DNA of 5,218 nucleotides. Origin: an uncultured Achromobacter sp. GTDB taxonomy: Bacteria; Pseudomonadota; Gammaproteobacteria; Burkholderiales; Burkholderiaceae_B. This document shows, piece after piece, positions 1 through 4,650 of the stretch (the first letter of the stretch is position 1; every line of letters begins with the position of its first letter). The notes under the pieces are model-generated. The model saw only the letters and a list, made by a program, of their open reading frames with translations, was not told the origin of the DNA and ran no database searches. Where the stretch lies: NCBI GenBank assembly GCA_913775005.1, contig CAJYKY010000419.1, positions 1-5,218 of the forward strand. The letters are read 5' to 3'. Position numbers and translations under genes: made by a program.

Positions 1-40
1 CGCCAAACAACAGGCGCCGCTGATAGCGCCGAAGATTCAT
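1..40 (-). CDS. 5' end of a divergent leftward gene, possible membrane protein (partial)
   Basis: An ATG at 40..38 opens a minus-strand frame that stays open to the window edge and reads MNLRRYQRRLLFG. An arginine-rich start turning into Leu/Leu/Phe is typical of the n-region of a signal peptide or first membrane helix, as in membrane sensor kinases, but only 13 codons are visible. The same frame is open upstream to a stop at 82..80, so a GTG at 70..68 could instead be the start and add ten residues (MSSDSNLTTL). Neither start has a convincing Shine-Dalgarno sequence. The gene is divergent from response regulator 1, the position often held by a partner sensor kinase. That identity is inference from position and charge pattern, and no domain can be seen. 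Confidence 0.45.
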   Translation of the reverse strand, partial: MNLRRYQRRLLFG

Positions 41-156
41 CAGAGTGGTGAGGTTGCTATCCGACGACACGCTTGTTGCTCAGGCCCGATCCGGGTCCCG
101 TCCTATGGTGAGTCAATAAAGAGGGGGTGGCCCTACGCCCGGCCGGTTGCGCGAGG

Positions 157-187
157 CCTTAAAAAATCCGCCGGATTTGGGCGGATT
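157..187 (-). terminator. Rho-independent terminator candidate, leftward
   Basis: Positions 165-172 (AATCCGCC) and 180-187 (GGCGGATT) form a perfect 8-bp stem with a 7-nt loop. Read on the minus strand, the stem is followed at once by four T (164..161), then AAGG. On the plus strand no T-tract follows, so the terminator is directional to the left. No leftward gene ends nearby. The closest leftward stop is that of the EAL gene at 883, so the site would end transcription crossing response regulator 1 in antisense and keep it out of the leftward gene that starts near 40. The stem carries five G-C pairs out of eight, so strength is likely moderate. The same bases could instead be a protein-binding site. 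Confidence 0.5.
165..187 (+). promoter_or_regulatory. CGGATT hexamer cluster, candidate operator of response regulator 1
   Basis: Three copies of one hexamer lie in 23 bp: an inverted copy AATCCG at 165-170, then CGGATT at 172-177 and CGGATT at 182-187. The first two form a near-perfect palindrome (AATCCG-C-CGGATT). The last two are direct repeats exactly 10 bp apart, about one helical turn. They cover the -35 region relative to the TACATT candidate -10 at 192-197, where no sigma70 -35 hexamer is present. That arrangement fits a promoter that depends on an activator, or one that is repressed there. The same bases build the hairpin described separately, so the two readings compete. Confidence 0.35.
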
Positions 188-191
188 ACGC

Positions 192-197
192 TACATT
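192..197 (+). promoter_or_regulatory. Candidate -10 box of response regulator 1
   Basis: TACATT matches the sigma70 -10 consensus at four of six positions and lies 51 nt before the ATG at 249. There is no recognisable -35 hexamer at 16-18 bp spacing; CGGATT repeats occupy that place. The eight bases CTACATTG (191-198) recur at the equivalent place upstream of response regulator 2, which supports the call. Transcription would start at about 203-205. This is a motif-based guess only. Confidence 0.3.
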
Positions 198-248
198 GCA
201 TTTGCTTCCCTACTGCCCACAGCGCCTTAGCCGGCCTGCCGTAGCACC

Positions 249-917
249 ATGAAAATCCATGTCTTGCTCGCCGATGACCACCCCGCCCTGCTGGCGGGCA
301 TCAAGCATGAACTGGAGTCCGTGCCGTCCATCGCCATCGAAGGCGTGGCGCGCGACTCCGGCCAGCTGGTCCAGTTGCTGACCCGCGCGCCCTGCGATGT
401 GCTTGTCACCGATTACGCGATGCCCGGCGGCGCGCATGGTGACGGCATCACCTTCATCTCGTATCTGCGCCGCCACTATCCCGACCTGAAAATCGTGGTG
501 TTCACCACGCTGGACAACCCGGCCATCATGCAAGAGCTATCGCGCCTGGGCGTGCACTCCGTGCTGAGCAAGGCGCAGGAAACCAATCAGCTGGTCTCGG
601 CGATTCACGCGGTCTACGCGGGCGCTCGCTACTATCCGTCTGAATTGCGCGGCGGCGCATCGTCAGGCGGCCCTCGCACCGCAGCGCCGCGCAGCGGCCC
701 CGACCTCACCAAACGCGAGCTGGAGGTGGTGCGGCTGTACGTGTCGGGCATGTCAGTCAACGAGATTGCCGCGCAGCTAAGCCGGTCCAAGCAGACCATC
801 AGTTCTCAAAAGGCCAGCGCCATGCGCAAGCTGGGCATCGAACGCGAAGCCGACCTGTTCCGCTTCGCCTTCGAAACAGGCATTACGGTGACGTCTGACG
901 CGGGTGATGGCGCGTAG
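249..917 (+). CDS. RcsB-like response regulator 1 (receiver + LuxR-type HTH)
   Basis: A 222-residue cytoplasmic two-component transcription factor. The receiver spans about residues 1-125. It has the acidic pair D9/D10, phospho-acceptor D55 in the strand VLVTDY, switch threonine T86 or T87 and conserved K108, so it should accept phosphate. A Gly/Ser/Pro-rich linker (about 134-151) leads to a LuxR/NarL-type helix-turn-helix at about 152-197, with recognition-helix core RSKQTISSQK (179-188). The motifs MPGG..GDG and KQTISSQK-SAMRKLGIE closely resemble Escherichia coli RcsB, more than BvgA. Length is normal for the family. The ATG at 249 puts the first beta strand at residue 3 as expected, although no good Shine-Dalgarno is present. 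It pairs with the paralogue at 2251-2946, about 60% identical by hand alignment of the receivers. Its last 35 bp overlap the 3' end of the EAL gene on the other strand. No target genes can be inferred. Confidence 0.93.
   Translation: MKIHVLLADDHPALLAGIKHELESVPSIAIEGVARDSGQLVQLLTRAPCDVLVTDYAMPGGAHGDGITFISYLRRHYPDLKIVVFTTLDNPAIMQELSRLGVHSVLSKAQETNQLVSAIHAVYAGARYYPSELRGGASSGGPRTAAPRSGPDLTKRELEVVRLYVSGMSVNEIAAQLSRSKQTISSQKASAMRKLGIEREADLFRFAFETGITVTSDAGDGA
883..917. other. Convergent 3' overlap of response regulator 1 and the EAL gene
   Basis: The TAG of response regulator 1 (915-917) lies beyond the TAA of the EAL gene (885..883, minus), so 35 bp encode both C-termini on opposite strands. There is no room for a terminator between the genes. 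Each message must extend into, or pair with, the other unless transcription stops inside coding sequence. Confidence 0.9.
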
Positions 918-2157
918 CGGGCGCTGACGCGGTCAACACCTTCGTCACGAACTCATCCACTTCCATCGGTCGACCCAGGCCGAACCCCTGGCCGATGCGG
1001 CATCCCAACAGATGCAATTGACGCGCCTGCTCGTCGGTTTCGATACCTTCGGCCACCACGGCCAATCCCATCGCGCGGCCCAGCCCCATTGCGGCTGACA
1101 CCACGGCATGCGAGGCCGGGTCAGACGGCAGCCGCCGGACGAATGATTGATCAATCTTGATTTCACTGAAGGGCAGCCGGGTCAGCCGTTCCAGCGTCGA
1201 TGCGCCGGTGCCGAAGTCGTCCATGCTGACGCCGAAGCCGCAAGCGCGCAGCCGCCGCAGCGCGGCTTCCAGCGCGGTCTTGTCTTGGATGGCTTCATCT
1301 TCAGTGATCTCGACGGTGATCAGGCCGGGATCGATGCCGCGTTCCACGGTGCGCGCTTCAAGACTGGGCGCGACGCCGGGTGCCGACAACGTTGACACCG
1401 ACGCATTGACCGATAGCCGCAGCGCCAGCCCGTGTGCCGCCAGTTGAGCCTGCACATCCAGCACGCGTTCGGTGACGAAGTGGAACAGCATCGGGTCCAT
1501 CGACAAGCGGTTGATCGCCTGCACGAATTCGGAGGGTGGCACATCGCCCGCCAGCGGATGACGCCAGCGCGCCAGCGCCTCGGCGCCCAGGATCCGCCCG
1601 GTGGCCAGGTCCACCTGCGGTTGCAGCACGACCCGCAAGCCGTCCTTGCCGCCCAGCGCCAGAATCAGGTCTTCATCGCTGAACGCGGCGGCGGGCAGCG
1701 GCTGCTGCGCGGGCGTGCGCCATTGTGCAAAGCGGCTGAGCGAAGCGGGGATGAACGCGGCGCTGCGCACGATGTCGATCACCGCACCCGCCGCACGCAG
1801 CCCGCTGGCATAGGCGTCCAGCACGCAACGCGGCAGCTCGCTGATCCACAGCACGGCCGGCATGCGCGGCAGGCGGCCTTCGTCCACTTCGCATTTCAAG
1901 CGCGCGGGGACAAGCAGCCCTTCGGGCGCAGCGCCCGACACATCGCACACCACCAGATCGGCGTCCTGCTGACGCAGGGCATCGACCAGCGCATCCAGCC
2001 CACAGGCAGCGCGCAGCGTGCGCAGCATGCCGCTGTCCAGCAAGGCGTTCAAGGCGCTGGCGCAGCGCGGGGCGCGACCCAGCGTAATGGCCGTCAGACC
2101 ATCAGCGCGCTGCGGCTGACGCGGGGAGAATTGGGGAGTTAGGTTCAGGGCTTGCAT
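883..2157 (-). CDS. EAL-domain c-di-GMP phosphodiesterase with degenerate receiver-like N-terminus (RocR-like)
   Basis: A 424-residue soluble protein predicted to hydrolyse cyclic di-GMP to pGpG. The EAL domain spans about residues 165-410 and keeps every key residue: E193 (EAL), N251, E283, loop-6 glutamate E286, D313/D314 (DDFGTG), K334 (IKID), E370 and E373 (EGIE), and Q390 (QGFGLG). From what I know of Pseudomonas aeruginosa RocR, these sit at a constant offset of +18 from its numbering. Residues 21-145 look like a receiver fold: D72 ends a DLVVCD strand and S106 is at the switch position. But the acidic pair of the first strand is missing and the conserved lysine position appears to be R131, so phosphorylation is doubtful. 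No GGDEF domain or membrane segment is seen. The gene is 93 bp downstream of response regulator 2 on the same strand and convergent with response regulator 1. The ATG at 2157 has a poor ribosome-binding site. Confidence 0.92.
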   Translation of the reverse strand: MQALNLTPQFSPRQPQRADGLTAITLGRAPRCASALNALLDSGMLRTLRAACGLDALVDALRQQDADLVVCDVSGAAPEGLLVPARLKCEVDEGRLPRMPAVLWISELPRCVLDAYASGLRAAGAVIDIVRSAAFIPASLSRFAQWRTPAQQPLPAAAFSDEDLILALGGKDGLRVVLQPQVDLATGRILGAEALARWRHPLAGDVPPSEFVQAINRLSMDPMLFHFVTERVLDVQAQLAAHGLALRLSVNASVSTLSAPGVAPSLEARTVERGIDPGLITVEITEDEAIQDKTALEAALRRLRACGFGVSMDDFGTGASTLERLTRLPFSEIKIDQSFVRRLPSDPASHAVVSAAMGLGRAMGLAVVAEGIETDEQARQLHLLGCRIGQGFGLGRPMEVDEFVTKVLTASAPATRHHPRQTSP

Positions 2158-2166
2158 AGTGGATTC

Positions 2167-2188
2167 AGTATGATTCGAGGCCTATAGG
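2167..2188 (-). promoter_or_regulatory. Candidate -10 elements of the EAL gene
   Basis: Two weak candidates lie between the shared 17-bp motif and the start codon. CATACT (2172..2167, four of six matches) would start transcription only a few bases before the ATG, giving a nearly leaderless message. TATAGG (2186..2181, four of six) lies in the palindrome CCTATAGG at 2181-2188 and would give a leader of about 17 nt. Neither has a good -35 hexamer. Either would explain separate expression of the EAL gene from response regulator 2. Confidence 0.22.
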
Positions 2189-2195
2189 CGAACAA

Positions 2196-2212
2196 TCGGA
2201 CCAGTACCAAAA
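2196..2212 (-). repeat. Copy A of the 17-bp motif, upstream of the EAL gene
   Basis: On the minus strand this reads TTTTGGTACTGGTCCGA. It matches copy B upstream of response regulator 2 (TTTTCGTACTGGTCTGA, 3063..3047) at 15 of 17 positions and has the same orientation relative to the gene it precedes. The core GTACTGGTC lies in a 93-bp non-coding gap, so shared coding sequence does not explain it. It is a plausible binding site for one regulator acting on both genes. It partly overlaps the T-tract of the weak terminator candidate. Confidence 0.55.
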
Positions 2213-2229
2213 CGCTTGAAACGTCAAGC
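2209..2229 (-). terminator. Weak terminator candidate after response regulator 2
   Basis: Read leftward, GCTTGA (2229..2224) and TCAAGC (2219..2214) form a 6-bp stem with a 4-nt loop, followed by G and four T (2212..2209). It starts 21 nt after the stop of response regulator 2. The short, half A-T stem and brief T-tract suggest partial termination at most, so some read-through into the EAL gene is likely. Confidence 0.35.
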
Positions 2230-2250
2230 ACAGACGCGCCCTGCCGTTTG

Positions 2251-2946
2251 CTATTCCTGCTCGGCCAGCATCGCGTCCACCGTGCTCGCATCCCCGGACA
2301 CGCCCGTTTCCGTCAGCAGCCCGGTTTCATAGGCAAAGCGAAACAGCTCCACATCCCGCTCGATGCCCAGCTTGCGCATCGCGCTGGTCTTTTGCGAGCT
2401 GATGGTCTGCTTGCTGCGGTTGAATTGGCTGGCGATTTCGTTGATGGACACACCCGACACATACAAACGGACCACCTCCGTTTCGCGCCGCGTGAGCTTT
2501 TGCGCAGGGTCGATCTGCGCCACGCTGCCGATGGTGGACGTGGATCGGAACTTGGGAGAGAAATACGTGGCGCCGGCATACACGGCGTGAATGGCCGAGA
2601 TCAGATGGCCAATGACGTCCACCTTGCTCAGCACCGCGTGCGCGCCGATCTTCACCATTTCGGCCACCATCGCGCGGTTGTCGATGGTGGTGAATACGAT
2701 GATTTTCAGGTCGGGATAGCGGCGGCGCAGGAACGACAGCATGGTCATGCCGTCGCCGAATTCGCCGCCCGGCATGACGTAGTCGGTCACCAGCACATCG
2801 CAGTGCGATTTGGCCAGCAGTTCGAAGGTTTCGGTTGAATTGCTTGCCGTACCAACGATGGAGATCGTGTGAAAGTCCGCTAGTTCGTGTTTAACGCCGG
2901 TGATCAGCGCGGGATGATCGTCGGCAATGATGAGAGAGATTTGCAT
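2251..2946 (-). CDS. RcsB-like response regulator 2 (receiver + LuxR-type HTH)
   Basis: A 231-residue paralogue of response regulator 1. The receiver (about 1-125) has D9/D10, phospho-acceptor D55, T86/T87 and K108 at exactly the same numbers, and the two proteins align without gaps through about residue 134. The LuxR-type HTH lies at about 150-195. Its recognition-helix core RSKQTISSQK (177-186) is identical to the paralogue's, and TISSQK-SAM-KLG resembles Escherichia coli RcsB. Differences concentrate in the receiver surface, the interdomain linker (about 134-150) and a longer C-terminal tail (about 212-231, acidic end). So input may differ while DNA specificity is shared. The ATG at 2946 has a weak GGAA six bases upstream, and the encoded first strand is at the family-typical position. 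The 166-bp region upstream holds the inverted GTACTKGTC repeat. The EAL gene follows on the same strand. No kinase is encoded next to it. Confidence 0.93.
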   Translation of the reverse strand: MQISLIIADDHPALITGVKHELADFHTISIVGTASNSTETFELLAKSHCDVLVTDYVMPGGEFGDGMTMLSFLRRRYPDLKIIVFTTIDNRAMVAEMVKIGAHAVLSKVDVIGHLISAIHAVYAGATYFSPKFRSTSTIGSVAQIDPAQKLTRRETEVVRLYVSGVSINEIASQFNRSKQTISSQKTSAMRKLGIERDVELFRFAYETGLLTETGVSGDASTVDAMLAEQE

Positions 2947-2986
2947 GGCACATTCCGGCTACGGCTTATCAGATTCAAACACTGAC

Positions 2987-2992
2987 AATGTA
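2987..2992 (-). promoter_or_regulatory. Candidate -10 box of response regulator 2
   Basis: TACATT on the minus strand (2992..2987), within CTACATTG, repeats the candidate -10 word upstream of response regulator 1. GGGCGG lies 7 bp upstream of CTACATTG here and 6 bp upstream there. No -35 consensus is present. With a start near 2980, the centre of the proximal GTACT-motif arm (3021.5) would fall at about -41, a usual activator position. Both the box and the start site are predictions. Confidence 0.3.
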
Positions 2993-3015
2993 GTAGCCGG
3001 CCGCCCCGATTTATC

Positions 3016-3063
3016 TCGTACTTGTCTCTCACTGACCTTAATCAACTCAGACCAGTACGAAAA
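3016..3063. repeat. Inverted repeat of the GTACT motif (copies B and C) upstream of response regulator 2
   Basis: TCGTACTTGTCT on the plus strand (3016-3027) and TCGTACTGGTCT on the minus strand (3060..3049) are 12-bp arms matching at 11 positions, separated by 21 bp, with arm centres 33 bp apart, close to three helical turns. The right arm is part of the 17-bp copy B (3063..3047) shared with the EAL upstream region. No T-tract follows on either strand, which argues against a terminator. The pattern suggests two dimers, or one regulator, binding the same helix face upstream of response regulator 2. Response regulator 1's upstream region has no copy. Confidence 0.55.
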
Positions 3064-3112
3064 TGAAATCTGCCCCTTGCGCAGTCATCTCCGTATGCGC
3101 ACCGATCCTGGC

Positions 3113-4609
3113 TCAGGGCAGCTGCTTGCAGACCACGCCGTCTTTCATGATGACGCGAAAGCGTGTTTCGGGTTGCGTCAGCAGTTGCAGATCTTCGAGC
3201 GGGTTGCCATCGACCAGCAACAGGTCGGCCAGCGCGCCCGCCTGTACTACGCCCAGCTTGGCCGCGTAGGGATTGCGCGGGCCGGACATGGCGCACAGCT
3301 CCGCGTTGACGCTCGTGGCCATGCGCAGCACTTCGGCCGCGCTGTACCAGCGGGCCATCTTCGCCAGCTGTGCGCCCTGGCGCGTGGCAAGGTGCGCATC
3401 GAATAGCGTGTCGGTGCCCCACGCCGTCTTGATGCCCAGGCGGCGCGCCATCTCGTAGGCGCGGTCGGTGCCGGCCACCATGGCCAACTGCTTCTGGCGC
3501 GATGCCGGCGATTGTGTCGGCACGGCGTCTTCGTCATCCAGAAAGGGTTGCAGGCTCCACCACACGCCTTGGTCTGCGATGCGGCGAGCGGTGTCTTCGT
3601 CGATCAGCTGGCCATGTTCGATGCAGCGCACGCCGGCATCCAGCGCCATCGTCACCGCGCGCGCGGTGTAGGCGTGCACGGTGACGTAGGTGCCCCAGTT
3701 TTCGGCAGCCGTGACCGCTGCCTTCAGTTCTTCCAGCGACCCCTCGGTGACGTCCAGCCCATCGTACGAAGACATCACGCCGCCGCCCGCCATGTACTTC
3801 AGCTGCGAGGCGCCGCGCATCAGCTGTTCGCGCGCGCGCAGCAGCACCTGGTCGACGCCATCGCAAATAGCAGTGACGCCCACCTTTTCGGCGTAGCTGA
3901 GGCCTCCCTCGGGGGAGCGCGGCAGGTCTGACAACAGGCGGAAATCCCCGTGGCCGGAGGTCTGGCTCAGGAAGGCGCCCGACGGATAGATGCGCGGCCC
4001 GGGCGTCAGCCCCTCATCAATGGCGCGCTTCAGGCCGAAGGCCGGCCCGCCCATGTCGCGCACGGTGGTGAAGCCGCGCATCAGCGTGGCGCCCGCCTCC
4101 ACCACGGCCATGGTGTGCACATAGTTGAAGTCGGCGGTCATGGCCATCAGGATGCTGGGGCGGGCCAGGATGGAATGCCAATGCGCGTCGATCAGACCCG
4201 GCATCAGCACGCCGCCCTGACCATCGATCACGCGGCAACCGGCCGGCAGCGGCAGGGACTGCGGTTCGACGGCCTTGATCTGCCGCCCTTCGATCAGCAC
4301 ACGCATGCCGGTCAAGAGCGTGTCTGCCACGCCGTCGAAGATACGCACGTTGATGAAGGCAAGCGGCGCGGCAGGGCTGTGCGCGGGGGTGGCGGCGTGG
4401 CCGGGGGCCGGCGTGGCGGCTGGGGCTGCGGCGGCAGGCGCGCCGGGCGATGCAGCGGGAGCCGTTGCAGTAGCAGGAGTCGCAACAGCGGCGCCATGGG
4501 CCGCTTCATGCACCGCATACAAGGCCGCGATGCGTGCGGCTGCCGGGTGATGGCAGCCGCAATGGAAAGCGCTGAGCCGGTGCAGATACGAGGCGTCGAC
4601 GTCGAACAT
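3113..4609 (-). CDS. Metal-dependent amidohydrolase with an unusual N-terminal extension
   Basis: A 498-residue member of the amidohydrolase superfamily, closest by motif to the Xaa-Pro dipeptidase/imidazolonepropionase-like group. Metal ligands are visible in order: H143 and H145 (DAHWH), K271 in LKYMAGGG as probable carboxylated bridging lysine, H312, H332 (IEHG) and D400 (WGTDT). The usual beta-sandwich flanks are present (about 83-137 and 450-498, ending GALADLLLVDGNPLEDL). The substrate cannot be told; cyclic imides, acyl-dipeptides and related amides are typical of the group. The family core starts near residue 83. Before it come a Cys/His-rich head (about 1-38, with HCGCHH at 16-21) and an Ala/Pro/Thr linker (about 39-82), and there is no signal peptide. 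The ATG at 4609 is supported by GGAG eight bases upstream. The antiporter gene ends 41 bp before it, so co-transcription is likely. Confidence 0.88.
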   Translation of the reverse strand: MFDVDASYLHRLSAFHCGCHHPAAARIAALYAVHEAAHGAAVATPATATAPAASPGAPAAAAPAATPAPGHAATPAHSPAAPLAFINVRIFDGVADTLLTGMRVLIEGRQIKAVEPQSLPLPAGCRVIDGQGGVLMPGLIDAHWHSILARPSILMAMTADFNYVHTMAVVEAGATLMRGFTTVRDMGGPAFGLKRAIDEGLTPGPRIYPSGAFLSQTSGHGDFRLLSDLPRSPEGGLSYAEKVGVTAICDGVDQVLLRAREQLMRGASQLKYMAGGGVMSSYDGLDVTEGSLEELKAAVTAAENWGTYVTVHAYTARAVTMALDAGVRCIEHGQLIDEDTARRIADQGVWWSLQPFLDDEDAVPTQSPASRQKQLAMVAGTDRAYEMARRLGIKTAWGTDTLFDAHLATRQGAQLAKMARWYSAAEVLRMATSVNAELCAMSGPRNPYAAKLGVVQAGALADLLLVDGNPLEDLQLLTQPETRFRVIMKDGVVCKQLP

Positions 4610-4617
4610 AAGGGCAG

Positions 4618-4621
4618 CTCC
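4618..4621 (-). promoter_or_regulatory. Ribosome-binding site of the amidohydrolase
   Basis: GGAG on the minus strand (4621..4618) lies 8 nt before the ATG at 4609..4607. It is the clearest Shine-Dalgarno sequence in the window and decides the long start that includes the Cys/His-rich head and Ala/Pro linker, rather than a start nearer the family core at residue 83. Confidence 0.6.
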
Positions 4622-4650
4622 AGTGGGGTCTTGTTATCCGTGCATCAAGG

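Noticed and set aside
736..746. GTACGTGTC in response regulator 1, resembling the GTACTKGTC motif
   Set aside because: It encodes the conserved LYVSG of the HTH domain, so protein constraint explains it.
911..931. Hairpin CGCGTAGC / GCTGACGCG at the stop of response regulator 1
   Set aside because: The stem has a bulge, no T-tract follows on either strand, and it lies within EAL coding sequence. It is not supported as a terminator.
1432..2142. Long plus-strand open frame opposite the EAL gene (236 codons)
   Set aside because: Its translation is Gln/Arg/His-rich with no recognisable motif, and it is the complement of a well-supported EAL domain. High GC explains such antisense frames.
2248..2838. 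Plus-strand open frame opposite response regulator 2 (196 codons)
   Set aside because: Antisense to a complete receiver-HTH gene. A similar antisense frame occurs opposite the paralogue (210-533), as expected from shared coding sequence.
3056..3062. TTTCGTA as a BvgA-type heptad
   Set aside because: A single imperfect heptad without the paired inverted heptads typical of BvgA sites. The longer repeated GTACT motif explains these bases better.
3078..3101. Paired TGCGCA words downstream of the amidohydrolase stop as a terminator
   Set aside because: The stem is only 6 bp with a 12-nt loop and no T-run directly after it, and TGCGCA is self-palindromic, so chance is likely.
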